NCBI RefSeq assembly: GCF_003121585.1
Contig: NZ_QEOO01000015.1
Span: forward strand, 1 to 64,000
Reading direction: 5' to 3'
Source of the DNA: Nocardioides speluncae
GTDB lineage: Bacteria; Actinomycetota; Actinomycetes; Propionibacteriales; Nocardioidaceae
Length of the DNA: 64,000 nucleotides
Shown here piece by piece: positions 9,590 to 19,207 of the stretch; the first letter of the stretch is position 1, and the number at the start of each line of letters is the position of its first letter. A program made the position numbers and the translations under genes. The notes beneath the pieces are model-generated. The model searched no databases, was not told the origin of the DNA, and was given only the letters and a program-made list of their open reading frames with translations.

Positions 9590-10567
9590 TCAGACGAAGG
9601 CGACGTCGGCGATCACGGCCCGGTGGTCGGTGCCGGTGATGTCGACGGTGCGGGTGTCGAGGGCGGTGAGCCGCTCCCCCACCAGCACGTGGTCGATCTG
9701 GACGACCGGCGGCGAGGGCAGCCCGACCATCGACCCGTTGGCGGGCCAGGTCGGCTGCCAGCCGGCGTTGGCGACCTCGGCCGCGTCGCGGAAGCCGGCG
9801 TCGTAGATCCCGCGCATCGGGGCGTGGTCCGGAGTCGCGTTGAAGTCTCCGGCGAGCAGGTCGACCCGGTCGTCCGCCGTTTTCTCGATCACGCCGAGCT
9901 CGCCGGACCAGACGTCGGCGTTGTGCGGTGGCACCGGGTGTACGCCGAGCATCCGCACCTCGCCCTGGGGCAGCGCGACCGTCGCGGCGTACGAGCCCAT
10001 GTGGGTGTCCAGGCGCGAGACCTCGGTGATCTCCCCGACGCTCAGGATCATCGTCCCCATGACCCCGAACCCCGGCTCGCCGGCCCGCTCCGGCAGTGCG
10101 GTCGACAGCCCGGCCTCGTCTAGCGCGGCCAGCGCCTCCGGAGTTACCTCCTGCAGCACCAGGATGTCGACCTGCTCGTTGGCGATCGTCTCCATCACCT
10201 CGAGCGGGTCCGCGTGGCCGGTCAGCAGGTTAGCGGTCATCACCTGGAAGGTCCGCGCGTCAGCCGCTGCGGCCGGCTGGCCGCCCGAGAACTGCGGCGC
10301 CAGCCACCAGCCGTGCAGGCCGAGCGGGAGCAGCGCGGCCACCGTCGCCGCCACCCACACCCGCCGCTGCCGGCCGGCGGGCCAGGCGATCCGGGCGAGC
10401 AGGAGTACCAGCGCCGCGGCGTACAACGGCAGCGCGAGCGGCGCGAACGACACGCCCCGTACCGCCGTACCGACGTCCGGCGTGGTCAGCCGCAGCACGG
10501 TCAGCAGCAGCGCCGGCAGCGCCAGCCCCGCCAGCACCACCCAGAACAAGACCCCCCGGACCCGCAT
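9590..10567 (-). CDS. Membrane-anchored endonuclease/exonuclease/phosphatase (EEP) family protein
   Basis: 325 aa. Three hydrophobic segments lie in the first 100 residues, then an EEP fold: VMTANLLTGHA, ILVLQEVT with the metal-binding Glu, MLGVHPVPP, LLAGDFNATPDH and the closing GTDHRAVIADVAF. This is the catalytic set of the DNase I/phosphodiesterase superfamily. The substrate could be a lipid or a nucleic acid; topology places the active domain after the membrane segments, probably outside. TAGTTT (10574-10579, minus) ends 6 nt before the ATG, suggesting a leaderless mRNA. It converges on the 31-bp array. Confidence 0.85.
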   Translation of the reverse strand: MRVRGVLFWVVLAGLALPALLLTVLRLTTPDVGTAVRGVSFAPLALPLYAAALVLLLARIAWPAGRQRRVWVAATVAALLPLGLHGWWLAPQFSGGQPAAAADARTFQVMTANLLTGHADPLEVMETIANEQVDILVLQEVTPEALAALDEAGLSTALPERAGEPGFGVMGTMILSVGEITEVSRLDTHMGSYAATVALPQGEVRMLGVHPVPPHNADVWSGELGVIEKTADDRVDLLAGDFNATPDHAPMRGIYDAGFRDAAEVANAGWQPTWPANGSMVGLPSPPVVQIDHVLVGERLTALDTRTVDITGTDHRAVIADVAFV

Positions 10568-10589
10568 GCCGCGAAACTACCCGGCAGAT

Positions 10590-11162
10590 TCAAGGGGCCA
10601 CCCGGGCCACCGCAGGCACCGGCGCCCAGGGCTCCGGCTCGATGCCGATGGCATTCACGTAGTACGAGACGCCTCGGTACTGCCCGGCCAGGGCAAGCAA
10701 CTCCAGCAGCTGCGCCGGCGAGTGGGACGCGGCCAGCGCTGTCCAGATCCGGTCCGGAACGGCCGCGCTGTCGTGGAGCGCGTCGCTCAGCTCGAGGATC
10801 AGCCGGTCCTCGACACTCAGGCCCTCCGGCGTGAGCGGTACGACGGTGGTGGCGTGGACAGCTGCGTCGTCCAGCCCGACCTGGGCGGCGAACACTTCCA
10901 CGTGCACCGACCACTCGTACCAAGCCTCGCACCGAGCGGTGGTGCGCAGGATGACCAGCTCGCGTTCGCGCGGGGCGACGTCGCCGTAGTTGAGCAGCAG
11001 CGTGCCCATGGACCGGAACCGCTCCAGCAGCTGCGGATGGTGGGCGATGGTGCGGAAGAGGGCGAGTGGCTCGGCGTCGACCCCGCCCATCAGCCGCCGC
11101 AGCGTGGTGGCCAGCTCCTCGTCGTACGGCGGCTCCAGTGGCCGGATCCGGGGTGCATCCAT
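10590..11162 (-). CDS. Carboxymuconolactone decarboxylase family protein
   Basis: 190 aa. The start is the ATG at 11162, placed 8 nt after a perfect GGAGG, rather than an upstream start inside the operator region. The CMD/AhpD-like helical core is visible: RERELVILRTTARCEAWYEW followed by HVEVFAAQVGL. The usual CxxC of AhpD peroxidases is missing; one Cys is followed six residues later by Ser, then His. It may therefore act like the decarboxylase or lactone-binding branch rather than as a peroxidase. It is divergent from an HxlR regulator and probably controlled by it through the shared palindrome. Confidence 0.85.
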   Translation of the reverse strand: MDAPRIRPLEPPYDEELATTLRRLMGGVDAEPLALFRTIAHHPQLLERFRSMGTLLLNYGDVAPRERELVILRTTARCEAWYEWSVHVEVFAAQVGLDDAAVHATTVVPLTPEGLSVEDRLILELSDALHDSAAVPDRIWTALAASHSPAQLLELLALAGQYRGVSYYVNAIGIEPEPWAPVPAVARVAP

Positions 11163-11212
11163 GACTTGCCCTCCTGCTTCGATTTTCGTAGCGTGAGGCT
11201 GTGAACCTAACA

Positions 11213-11227
11213 CTACGGAATCCGTAG
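11213..11227. promoter_or_regulatory. Palindrome in the CMD/HxlR divergent promoter, likely HxlR operator
   Basis: CTACGGA-A-TCCGTAG is a perfect 7-bp inverted repeat with one central base, 4 bp before the HxlR start. A second CGTAG half-site lies at 11187-11191 and can pair with the left half. HxlR-type regulators bind as dimers to such sites in divergent promoters. The link to this HxlR is inferred from position. Confidence 0.6.
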
Positions 11228-11231
11228 CGCA

Positions 11232-11558
11232 ATGGCAGAGACCCCGCTTCCGGGCCGCCCCTCCCGGACCACGCGAACCGGCCGTCCGCTGCCCGCGCTG
11301 CTCGACCTACTCGGGCGACGCTGGTGCCTGCGCGTGCTCTGGGAGCTGCGCGACGGCGACCCGCTGACCTTCCGCGAGCTACGCGACCGCTGCGACACGA
11401 TGTCGCCCAGCGTCCTCAACGACCGGCTCCGCGAGCTGCGCGAGGCAGCGTTCGTCACGTCCGGCCCGGACGGCTACGTCCTGACGAGTCAGGGGCGCGA
11501 TCTGCTGGCGGCCCTCGCCCCCCTCGGCGCCTTCGCCGAAGGCTGGACGGCCAGCTAG
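11232..11558 (+). CDS. HxlR-family winged-helix transcriptional regulator
   Basis: 108 aa, usual length. LLDLLGRRWCLRVLWEL, then LTFRELRDRCDTMSPSVLNDRLRELREAAFV and GYVLTSQGRDLLAAL, form the HxlR winged helix with the recognition helix at about residues 58-72. The single Cys in RRWCLRV and the Cys in RDRCDT could sense thiol or aldehyde stress, as known for some relatives; this is inference. It is divergent from the CMD gene and 69 bp away, with a palindrome just before its start. Its stop overlaps the convergent proB stop in a shared CTAG. Confidence 0.9.
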   Translation: MAETPLPGRPSRTTRTGRPLPALLDLLGRRWCLRVLWELRDGDPLTFRELRDRCDTMSPSVLNDRLRELREAAFVTSGPDGYVLTSQGRDLLAALAPLGAFAEGWTAS

Positions 11559-12670
11559 AGCAGCGCCATGTCGTCGCGGTGCACGACCTCGCGCTCGTAC
11601 GCCGCACCCAGCTCCCGCTTGAGCTCCGACGTCGAGCGGCCGACCAGGGCCGGCACCTCGGCGGCGTCGAAGTTGACCAGGCCGCGGGCGACGGCGATCC
11701 CGTCGGGGCCGACGAGGTCGACCGGATCGCCGGCGACGAAGGTGCCGGTCGCGCCGGTCACGCCGGCAGCCAGCAGCGACGCCCGGCGCTCGACGACGGC
11801 CCGCACAGCACCGGCGTCGAGCAGCACCTGGCCCTTCGGGTCGGTCGCGTGGGCCAGCCACAGCAGCCGGGTCGGGCGGCGGCGGCCGGTGGGGTGGAAC
11901 AAGGTGCCGACCTCGTCGCCGGCCAGCGCGGCCGCGGCCTGCTCGGCCGCGGTGAGTACGACGGGGATCCCGGCGCCGGTGGCGATCCGGGCAGCCTCCA
12001 CCTTGGTCTGCATGCCTCCGGTGCCGACCCCGGCCGCACCCGACGAGCCGATCCGGATCGCGGTCAGGTCGCCGTCGCCGGCCACCTCGCGGACCAGGGA
12101 GGTGCCGTCGTGCGCTGGGTTGCCGTCGTACAGGCCGTCGACGTCGGACAGCAGCACCAGCAGGTCGGCGTGCACCAGATGCGCGACCAAGGCAGCCAGC
12201 CGGTCGTTGTCGCCGAACCGGATCTCGCCGGTCGCGACCGTGTCGTTCTCGTTGACGATCGGCAGCACGCCGAGCTCCAGCAGCTTGGCGAAGGTCTGGT
12301 AGGCGTTGCGGTAGTGCGAGCGCCGGGTCACGTCGTCGACGGTGAGCAGCACCTGACCGGCGGTGATGCCGTGCCGGGCCAGTTCCTCGGTATAGCGGTG
12401 CACCAGCAGCCCCTGCCCCACCGACGCCGCGGCCTGCTGCGCGGGCAGCCCACGCGGCCGCTTCTTCAGGCCGAGCGGGGCCAGCCCGGCCGCGATCGCA
12501 CCCGACGACACCAGGACCACCTCGGCGCCACGGCCCCGGCTGGCGGCCAGGTCGTCGACCAGGCGGCGTACTCGATCCGGGTCGATCCCGCCCGCGGCGG
12601 TGGTCAGTGACGACGAGCCGACCTTGACCACGATCCGCCGCGCGGCGGTGACGACGCCGCGCACCGTCAC
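11555..12670 (-). CDS. proB: Glutamate 5-kinase ProB with PUA domain
   Basis: 371 aa. Phosphorylates glutamate as the first step of proline synthesis. The amino-acid kinase domain shows [44 protein letters not shown] and [12 protein letters not shown]; a C-terminal PUA domain follows from about residue 280. GTG start overlapping the obgE stop by 4 bp, so it is translated from the rplU-rpmA-obgE transcript or read-through. proA, often next, is not downstream here. Confidence 0.95.
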   Translation of the reverse strand: MTVRGVVTAARRIVVKVGSSSLTTAAGGIDPDRVRRLVDDLAASRGRGAEVVLVSSGAIAAGLAPLGLKKRPRGLPAQQAAASVGQGLLVHRYTEELARHGITAGQVLLTVDDVTRRSHYRNAYQTFAKLLELGVLPIVNENDTVATGEIRFGDNDRLAALVAHLVHADLLVLLSDVDGLYDGNPAHDGTSLVREVAGDGDLTAIRIGSSGAAGVGTGGMQTKVEAARIATGAGIPVVLTAAEQAAAALAGDEVGTLFHPTGRRRPTRLLWLAHATDPKGQVLLDAGAVRAVVERRASLLAAGVTGATGTFVAGDPVDLVGPDGIAVARGLVNFDAAEVPALVGRSTSELKRELGAAYEREVVHRDDMALL

Positions 12671-14214
12671 CGCTCGGCGTCCGGATCGGGCTGCGCTGGA
12701 TCAGACTCGGCCCAGTCGGCGTCCGGGTCGTCGACCGAGCCGATGTCGTACGACGTCGGGCCGGTGTCGACTCGCCGGGCCACGTCGGCGCGGGCTTCGT
12801 GCTCGGCACGCTCGCCCATCGCCTCGTCGATCGCGCGGCGGCGCTGAGCGGCCGGCCGCGACTCCTCGAAGCGCTGGTCCTCGCCGCGGCGGCCGAGCAT
12901 CTCGACGCCGGCGTCGATGCCGGGCTTGAAGTCGAACACCACCGAGTTGTCCGGGTCGCCGATGAGTACGGCGTCGCCCTCCTGCGCGCCCAGCTCGAGC
13001 AGCCGGTCCTCGACACCGAGCCGGTTGAGCCGGTCGGCGAGGAAGCCGACCGCCTCGTCGTTGCTGAAGTCGGTCTGCCGCACCCAGCGCTCCGGCTTGG
13101 TGCCCCGCACCCGCCAGCCGTCCGGAGTCTCGGTGACCACGAACTCCTCGCCGCCGGTGCCGGCCGGCCGGATCACGATCCGCGGCGTCACCTCTACGGC
13201 CTGGTCGGCCCGCGCCCGGGCCACGATCTCGGCCATCGCGAAGGTCAGCTGGCGCAGTCCCTCGGTCGACATCGCGGACACCTCGATCACCCGCAGCCCG
13301 CGCTCGCGCAGCTCGTCGATCACGAACGAGGCGATGTCGCGGCCGTCGGGTACGTCGACCTTGTTGAGGGCCACCAGCCGCGGCCGGTCCTCGAGGCCGC
13401 CGTACTTGGCCAACTCGTTCTCGATCACGTCCAGGTCGTCGACCGGGTTGCGACCCGGCTCGATGTTCGCGGTGTCGATGACGTGCACGATCGCCGCGCA
13501 GCGCTCGATGTGGCGCAGGAAGTCGTGGCCGAGGCCGCGGCCCTCGCTGGCGCCCTCGATCAGCCCGGGTACGTCGGCGACGGTGAACGTGAGGTCGCCG
13601 GCGGTGACCACGCCGAGGTTGGGCACGAGCGTAGTGAACGGGTAGTCCGCGATCTTCGGCCGGGCTCGCGAGATGGCCGCGATCAGCGACGACTTGCCGG
13701 CGCTCGGGAAGCCGACCAGCCCGATGTCGGCGACCACCTTCAGCTCGAGCACGATGTCGAGCTCCTCGCCCGGGTCACCGAGCAGCGCGAAGCCAGGGGC
13801 CTTCCGCTTGGCCGACGCGAGCGCCGCGTTGCCGAGCCCGCCGCGGCCGCCCTCTGCGATCACCATCTCGGTGCCGGCACCGACCAGGTCGGCCAGCACG
13901 TTGCCCTTGGTGTCGGACACGACGGTGCCGTCCGGGACCAGCAGCACCAGGTCGGCGCCGTGGCCGCCGTTCTTGTGGGCGCCGGCGCCGTGACCGCCGT
14001 GCTCGGCGCGGCGGCGCGGGCTGTGGTGGTAGTCGAGCAGCGTGGTGACGGCCTGGTCCACCCGGAGGATCACCGACCCGCCGGGCCCGCCGTTGCCACC
14101 GTCCGGACCGCCGAGAGGCTTGAACTTCTCGCGGTGCACCGACGCGACGCCGTTACCGCCGCGACCGGCGCTGACGTGCAGCGTGACCTGGTCGACGAAC
14201 GTCGGCACAGCCAT
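12667..14214 (-). CDS. obgE: GTPase ObgE/CgtA
   Basis: 515 aa from the ATG at 14214 ([10 protein letters not shown]), with AAGGAT upstream. Obg GTPases bind the 50S subunit and couple ribosome assembly to growth state. The Gly-rich Obg fold occupies residues 1-155 ([11 protein letters not shown]). The G domain follows: G1 [10 protein letters not shown], switch regions near [12 protein letters not shown]3 [10 protein letters not shown]4 NKVD. An OCT domain lies at about 345-420 and an acidic, disordered tail ends the protein, as in other actinobacteria. Gene order rplU-rpmA-obgE-proB is conserved widely. Confidence 0.96.
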   Translation of the reverse strand: MAVPTFVDQVTLHVSAGRGGNGVASVHREKFKPLGGPDGGNGGPGGSVILRVDQAVTTLLDYHHSPRRRAEHGGHGAGAHKNGGHGADLVLLVPDGTVVSDTKGNVLADLVGAGTEMVIAEGGRGGLGNAALASAKRKAPGFALLGDPGEELDIVLELKVVADIGLVGFPSAGKSSLIAAISRARPKIADYPFTTLVPNLGVVTAGDLTFTVADVPGLIEGASEGRGLGHDFLRHIERCAAIVHVIDTANIEPGRNPVDDLDVIENELAKYGGLEDRPRLVALNKVDVPDGRDIASFVIDELRERGLRVIEVSAMSTEGLRQLTFAMAEIVARARADQAVEVTPRIVIRPAGTGGEEFVVTETPDGWRVRGTKPERWVRQTDFSNDEAVGFLADRLNRLGVEDRLLELGAQEGDAVLIGDPDNSVVFDFKPGIDAGVEMLGRRGEDQRFEESRPAAQRRRAIDEAMGERAEHEARADVARRVDTGPTSYDIGSVDDPDADWAESDPAQPDPDAER

Positions 14215-14242
14215 GAAGAATCCTTTGCTCGAAGGCACAAAG

Positions 14243-14278
14243 CCGAAGGCGCCCCCAGAAGTCTAGGGACGCCTTCGG
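14243..14278 (-). terminator. Hairpin between rpmA and obgE
   Basis: CCGAAGGCG and CGCCTTCGG pair around a short loop, with extra C/G pairs next to it. On the minus strand it follows rpmA and is trailed by CTTTGTG rather than a full U tract. It may partly uncouple ribosomal protein expression from obgE-proB. Confidence 0.6.
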
Positions 14279-14305
14279 TTGAAGCTGGGGATGTGACGCG
14301 TCAGG

Positions 14306-14560
14306 TCACTCGCCCGGGACGACGTTAACGACGCGACGGCCGCGCTTGGTGCCGAACTCGACCGCGCCGGGGACCAGCGCGAACAGGGTGTCGTCACCGC
14401 CGCGGCCGACGCCGCTGCCCGGGTGGAAGTGAGTGCCGCGCTGGCGGACGATGATCTCGCCGGCGTTGACGACCTGGCCGCCGAAGCGCTTCACGCCGAG
14501 GCGCTGGGAGTTGGAGTCGCGACCGTTCTTGGTAGAAGCCGCGCCCTTCTTGTGTGCCAT
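14306..14560 (-). CDS. rpmA: 50S ribosomal protein L27
   Basis: 84 aa. [19 protein letters not shown], then [10 protein letters not shown] and [10 protein letters not shown], is a textbook L27. The N-terminal tail reaches the peptidyl-transferase centre. No cleavable N-terminal extension (as in Firmicutes) is seen: the protein starts directly at AHKK. It lies 33 bp after rplU in the same operon. Confidence 0.98.
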   Translation of the reverse strand: MAHKKGAASTKNGRDSNSQRLGVKRFGGQVVNAGEIIVRQRGTHFHPGSGVGRGGDDTLFALVPGAVEFGTKRGRRVVNVVPGE

Positions 14561-14593
14561 GAGTTCAGTCCTTTATCTAAGTTCGGCGAGCGA

Positions 14594-14896
14594 TCAGGCG
14601 GTGATCGCGGTGACCTTGACCTGGGTGTACTTCTGACGGTGACCCTGGCGCTTCTTGTAGCCGGTCTTGTTCTTGAACTTCTGGATGACGATCTTCGGGC
14701 CCTTGGTGGCGCCCAGGACCTCGGCGGTCACCGACGCCTTGTCCAGGCCGGTCGAGGTGACCTTCTCGCCGTCGACGAGGAGCACCACGGGCAGGGTGAG
14801 CGACTCACCAACGCCGGTCGAGACCTTGTCGATCTCGATGACGTCGCCCACGGCAACCTTCTGCTGAGTCGCCCCAGCCTTCACGATCGCGTACAC
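14594..14896 (-). CDS. rplU: 50S ribosomal protein L21
   Basis: 100 aa. The GTG at 14896 gives the normal L21 start ([17 protein letters not shown]) and has GGAG 6 nt upstream; the longer open frame to 15073 has no L21 homology and is rejected. The RNA-binding C-terminus [21 protein letters not shown] is complete. First gene of rplU-rpmA-obgE-proB. Confidence 0.97.
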   Translation of the reverse strand: MYAIVKAGATQQKVAVGDVIEIDKVSTGVGESLTLPVVLLVDGEKVTSTGLDKASVTAEVLGATKGPKIVIQKFKNKTGYKKRQGHRQKYTQVKVTAITA

Positions 14897-15055
14897 CGCG
14901 GTCTCCTTCGTCGAATCACTGCTTGAGAACTGTCGAAATCTGTGTGCCTGCGGCGCCTCCAGACCCGCCGGCGCAACCAAGTTGGTGGTACGCCGGGTGG
15001 AGGGGCAACGCAGAACCGGCGCATGGGACGCGCGCCGAGGGTCAATACTACGGAT
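14897..15055 (-). promoter_or_regulatory. Leader and promoter region of rplU
   Basis: No gene fits here. On the minus strand a TTGACC -35-like box lies at 15038-15043, but no convincing -10 box follows. An L21 leader RNA regulates this operon in several phyla; I cannot confirm a matching fold by eye. Confidence 0.3.
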
Positions 15056-15085
15056 CGCGCGGCCACTCCGCAAAACGGCCGCGCG
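15056..15085 (-). terminator. GC-rich hairpin after rne
   Basis: CGCGCGGCC and GGCCGCGCG form a 9-bp stem with a 12-nt loop, starting 15 bp after the rne stop. No U tract follows, as is common in high-GC actinobacteria. Confidence 0.6.
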
Positions 15086-15099
15086 ACCCGTGGAATCGC

Positions 15100-18090
15100 C
15101 TAGCGCCGGCGCGATCCACGCTTCTTGATCGGCACGTGCAGCTCCAGCTGAGGAGTGTCGTCACCGAAGTCGAGACTGTCCTGCTCACTGCCCTGCTCAC
15201 CGTTCTGGTCGATCACCGCGACCGCACCTGCCACCGCACCCGCCTCGGCCGCAGCCGGGCCGGCGGGCCGGCTGGCGCTGCGCCTGCGTGTCCGGGTGAC
15301 CACCTTCGGCGGCTCGACCGCGGGCGGCGCACTGTCGTCGGCCGCCTCGGCGGCCGGCTCGGTGTCATTCACGGTCACCGGAACGGCCACCACCGGCGCC
15401 TCGACCGGCGTGGACGATCCGGCAGCGCGGCGGGCGACGCGACGGGTCCGAGTGATGACTTTGGGCGCCGCTGCCACCTCGGGCTCCACCTCGGGCTCCG
15501 GCTCCGGCTCCGGCTCGGCCGCAACCGGCTCCACCGGGGCCGCCTCGTCGGGAACCTCGGCGACCGGCGCCTCCGGAGCCTCAGTCGGCTCGGTCGGCTC
15601 GACGGTCCCTACGGGCTCGGCGGGCTCTTCGTCGGCGGCCGGCTGCTCGGCGTTCTCAGGACGTGCGACGGCGGCGACGTCCTTCGGCGACGGCGGCCGG
15701 GCGGGGGTCGCCTCGGCGGCGTTGTCGCCCTTGCGGCCCCGGCCGCGACGGCCGGAACGCCGGCCCTCGTCCTCGGCCTTGCGGGGCTCGATCGGCATGT
15801 CGTGCACGAGTACGCCGCGGCCCTGGCAGTGCTCACAGGTCTCGCTGAACGCCTCGAGCAGACCGGTGCCGATCCGCTTACGGGTCATCTGCACCAGGCC
15901 GAGCGAGGTCACCTCGGCAACCTGGTGGCGGGTCCGGTCACGGCCCAGGCACTCCACCAGCCGGCGTAGCACCAGGTCGCGGTTGGACTCCAGGACCATG
16001 TCGATGAAGTCGACCACGATGATGCCGCCGATGTCGCGCAGCCGGAGCTGGCGGACGATCTCCTCCGCGGCCTCGAGGTTGTTCTTGGTGACCGTCTCCT
16101 CGAGGTTGCCGCCGGAGCCGGTGAACTTGCCGGTGTTGACGTCGACCACGGTCATCGCCTCGGTGCGGTCGATGACCAGCGAGCCGCCCGACGGCAGCCA
16201 GACCTTGCGGTCCACGCCCTTGGCGATCTGCTCGTCGATCCGGTACGCCGAGAAGACGTCGCCGTCCTTGTCGTAGCGCTCCAAGCGGGTCTCCAGGTCG
16301 GGAGCGACGTGGGAGACGTAGCCCTGCACGGTGTCCCAGGCGTCGTCGCCCTGGATGACCATCTTGGCGAAGTCCTCGGTGAACAGGTCGCGGACGACCT
16401 TGAGGGTCAGGTCGGGCTCGCCGTACAGCAGCTTCGGCGCGTTGCCGGACTTGACGCTCTTCTCGATGTCGTCCCAGCGGGCCTTGAGCCGCTCGACGTC
16501 GCGGGTCAGCTCGTCCTCGCTGGCGCCCTCGGCGGCGGTGCGGACGATGACCCCGGCGGTGTCGGGGACGATCTCCTTCAGCAGCGTCTTCAGCCGGGTG
16601 CGCTCGGTGTCGGGGAGCTTGCGCGAGATGCCGCTGGTGGTGCCGTCGGGCACGTACACCAGGAAGCGGCCGGCCAGACTGATCTGACTGGTGAGCCGGG
16701 CGCCCTTGTGACCCACCGGGTCCTTGGTGACCTGCACCAGCACCGCCTGGCCGGACGACAGCACCGACTCGATCTTGCGCGGCTGGCCGTCCTTGTGGCC
16801 GAGGCTGGACCAGTTGACCTCACCGGCGTACAGCACCGCGTTGCGGCCCTTGCCGATGTCGATGAACGCCGCCTCCATGGAGGGCAGCACGTTCTGGACG
16901 CGGCCGAGGTAGACGTTGCCGATCAGCGAGGTCTGCGACTCGCGGGCGACGTAGTGCTCGACGAGCACCTTGTCCTCGAGGACGCCGATCTGGGTCAGGT
17001 CGTCGCGCTGGCGGATCACCATCACCCGCTCGACGGACTCGCGGCGGGCCAGGAACTCGGCCTCGCTCACGATCGGCGCGCGGCGGCGGCCGGCCTCGCG
17101 GCCCTCGCGACGGCGCTGCTTCTTGGCCTCCAGGCGGGTGGAGCCGGAGAGCGAGGTGATCTGGTCCTCGCCGGTGCGGCCGGTCCGGACCCGGACGACG
17201 GTGTTGGCCGGGTCGTCCGGCGCCTCGCCGGAGTCCTCGCCCGCACGTCGGCGGCGCCGCCGCCGGCGGGAGCCCGCAGCAGTCTCGCCGTCGTCGGCGG
17301 ACTCCTCGTCGGAGCCGCCGTTGCCCTGCTCGTCCGACTCGGTGTCGTCGGCACCGTCCCCACCCTTGCGGCGACGGCGGCCGCCGCGGCGACGGCGACG
17401 GCGGCTGGTGCCACCCTCGGTTTCGTCGGCGGAGTCCTCGGTGTCGGTCTCCTCGGCGGCCTCGGTGTCGGCGGCTTCGGTCTCCTCTGCGGGCTTCGGT
17501 GCGGCCTTCTTGCGGGTACGCGTGGGCTTCTTGGCCGGCTCCTCGGCCGGCTCGGCCTTGGCCTCGGTCTCCTCGACCTCGACCTCGGGCTTGGCCTCGG
17601 GCTTGGCCTCGGGCTTGGCCGCGGCCTTGCGGGTACGGCGTACCGGGGTGGCCTTGGCGGCGTCCGGTGCCTGGAACAGCGGCACTGCGAGCGCGGCCGC
17701 CGCGGGGGCGGCCGCCTCCTCCACCTGCGGCGTCTCGAGCGGAAGCTCGGCCGAGGCGACCTTCTTGGTCGTGGCCTTCTTCGCCGCCGTCTTCTTGGCG
17801 GCCGTCTTCTTGGCGGCCGCCTTCTTGGCGGTGGTCTTCGCAGCCGTCTTCTTGGCCGCGGCCTTCTTCGCCGGCGCCTTCTTGGCCGCCGGCTCATCGG
17901 CGGTCTCGGCGGTCTCGGCGACCTCCGGAGCCTCGGCCGACTTCGCGGCGGCCTTCTTGGCGGTGGTCTTCTTCGTCGTGGCCCGCTTCGTGGCGGTCTT
18001 CTTGGCCGCCGTCTTCTTCGCGGGGGCCGCACTCTCTGCGGCGGCCGGTTCCGCCGAAGCGGTCTCGATGGTGTTGTCCTCGTCGAGCAA
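15100..18090 (-). CDS. rne: Ribonuclease E/G family endoribonuclease with histone H1-like N-terminal tail
   Basis: 996 aa from a TTG start that has AGGAG 6 nt upstream. It cleaves single-stranded AU-rich RNA in mRNA decay and rRNA maturation. Residues 20-130 are Ala/Lys repeats ([13 protein letters not shown]). Acidic and Arg-rich tracts fill 130-330. The catalytic core (about 345-790) has an S1 region ([20 protein letters not shown]), catalytic-metal Asp residues in [10 protein letters not shown] and IVVDFIDM, and a CEHCQGRG zinc-link. A disordered Pro/Glu/Val-rich tail ends in KKRGSRRR. The domain order differs from E. coli, with long tails on both sides. Confidence 0.95.
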   Translation of the reverse strand: MLDEDNTIETASAEPAAAESAAPAKKTAAKKTATKRATTKKTTAKKAAAKSAEAPEVAETAETADEPAAKKAPAKKAAAKKTAAKTTAKKAAAKKTAAKKTAAKKATTKKVASAELPLETPQVEEAAAPAAAALAVPLFQAPDAAKATPVRRTRKAAAKPEAKPEAKPEVEVEETEAKAEPAEEPAKKPTRTRKKAAPKPAEETEAADTEAAEETDTEDSADETEGGTSRRRRRRGGRRRRKGGDGADDTESDEQGNGGSDEESADDGETAAGSRRRRRRRRAGEDSGEAPDDPANTVVRVRTGRTGEDQITSLSGSTRLEAKKQRRREGREAGRRRAPIVSEAEFLARRESVERVMVIRQRDDLTQIGVLEDKVLVEHYVARESQTSLIGNVYLGRVQNVLPSMEAAFIDIGKGRNAVLYAGEVNWSSLGHKDGQPRKIESVLSSGQAVLVQVTKDPVGHKGARLTSQISLAGRFLVYVPDGTTSGISRKLPDTERTRLKTLLKEIVPDTAGVIVRTAAEGASEDELTRDVERLKARWDDIEKSVKSGNAPKLLYGEPDLTLKVVRDLFTEDFAKMVIQGDDAWDTVQGYVSHVAPDLETRLERYDKDGDVFSAYRIDEQIAKGVDRKVWLPSGGSLVIDRTEAMTVVDVNTGKFTGSGGNLEETVTKNNLEAAEEIVRQLRLRDIGGIIVVDFIDMVLESNRDLVLRRLVECLGRDRTRHQVAEVTSLGLVQMTRKRIGTGLLEAFSETCEHCQGRGVLVHDMPIEPRKAEDEGRRSGRRGRGRKGDNAAEATPARPPSPKDVAAVARPENAEQPAADEEPAEPVGTVEPTEPTEAPEAPVAEVPDEAAPVEPVAAEPEPEPEPEVEPEVAAAPKVITRTRRVARRAAGSSTPVEAPVVAVPVTVNDTEPAAEAADDSAPPAVEPPKVVTRTRRRSASRPAGPAAAEAGAVAGAVAVIDQNGEQGSEQDSLDFGDDTPQLELHVPIKKRGSRRR

Positions 18091-18464
18091 GGGGTACTCC
18101 TCGGCTCCGGCCTGGCGGTCCTCACCGCGATCCGGAGCGTGTCCGACGCCAACCGGTCCGCTAGGGAGCCGGCGGCGTTAAGCCTTCGTGTGGCGGCGAC
18201 TCCTCCGCTGGGAGCGTCAACCGGCGCCGGTCAAGTCACCTGCCGCGGTCGCTGGGCTCGGGCCTGAGCCTGGAAGCGGATGCCGCCGCTGTCACCGGCA
18301 AGCACCCAGCCGCGTCGCGGTCTGGTGACGACCTTCGCCCATCGTGCCGGTGCCTCCGGAACTCAATCCGCGGACTCCGGCGAAGCGTCGTCGGGTCGTG
18401 GTGCGCGGCGGCGCCGCACAACATCAACCAAGGTCGAGTATCGCACACCGGGTGACGGTTGCCG
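18091..18464 (-). promoter_or_regulatory. Long 5' leader and promoter region of rne
   Basis: 374 bp without a gene. On the minus strand a GATACT -10-like box lies near 18434-18439, giving an untranslated leader of about 340 nt. RNase E leaders are known autoregulatory targets in other bacteria. I see GC-rich dyads but could not define a fold. Confidence 0.35.
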
Positions 18465-19181
18465 CTATCCCCGACTGCCGAGCGGGTCGCCGACCTCGCC
18501 GGTCGACTCATCGTACGGACCCTGCGCGAGGCGGGTCAGCAGCGGTGATTCACCGGCTTCCAGGCCGCCGGCGGCGGCCAGTCCGGTGAGCACGTCGTCC
18601 GGCCGGACCGCGGGTACGACGTGCCGCAGCAGGAGGTCCAAACGGGCGCCACCGGCACGCTCGACGACGGTCAGCGACGCCACCGCCGCGCGACAGTTGA
18701 ACTCCCTGACGCCCTTCTTGGTCATCCGCTGGACCAGCACCTCGTCGCTCGCCAGGAACGCCGCGACCGCGGCAGCGGCAGCGGCCTGATCCGCGGTGGT
18801 GTCGATCAGCCAGCGGCTCGCGGTGAGCAGGTCGGCCAGCGAGCCGCCGGGCGACTCGACGACCTCGAGCACGTCCAGCCCGTCGGGGAGCGCCTCCTCG
18901 AGGAGAGCCTTGATCGCGGCCGGGTCGGCCACCTCGGCCAGCCCGATCTCGAGGTACTCCGCCTCGCTCGCCGAGCCGGTCGGCGCCGCGCCGGCGTACG
19001 AGATCCGCGGGTGCGGGTTGAACCCCGACGAGTAGGCCATCGGCACCCGCGCCCGGAAGATCGCCCGCTCGAAGGCCCGGCTGAAGTCGCGGTGGCTGGT
19101 GAACCTCAGGCGGCCTCGCTTGGCGTAGCGGATCCGAAGTCGCTGGACCGGAGGGGCTTGCTGCTCGGGTTGTTCACGCAC
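18465..19181 (-). CDS. TIGR03936/DUF2344 family protein, radical SAM partner
   Basis: 238 aa, GTG start with TAGGGT (19188-19193, minus) 6 nt upstream, so probably leaderless. The family start is clear: RLRIRYAKRGRLRFTSHRDF, then ARVPMAYSSGFNPHPRISYA. Proteins of this family are nearly always encoded next to, or fused with, a TIGR03960 B12-binding radical SAM protein, whose role is not established. Here the partner is 5.5 kb away, beyond an accessory island, and a separate promoter has taken over. Confidence 0.88.
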   Translation of the reverse strand: MREQPEQQAPPVQRLRIRYAKRGRLRFTSHRDFSRAFERAIFRARVPMAYSSGFNPHPRISYAGAAPTGSASEAEYLEIGLAEVADPAAIKALLEEALPDGLDVLEVVESPGGSLADLLTASRWLIDTTADQAAAAAAVAAFLASDEVLVQRMTKKGVREFNCRAAVASLTVVERAGGARLDLLLRHVVPAVRPDDVLTGLAAAGGLEAGESPLLTRLAQGPYDESTGEVGDPLGSRG

Positions 19182-19207
19182 CCGGTCACCCTAGTCGCGC
19201 GTCGGGG

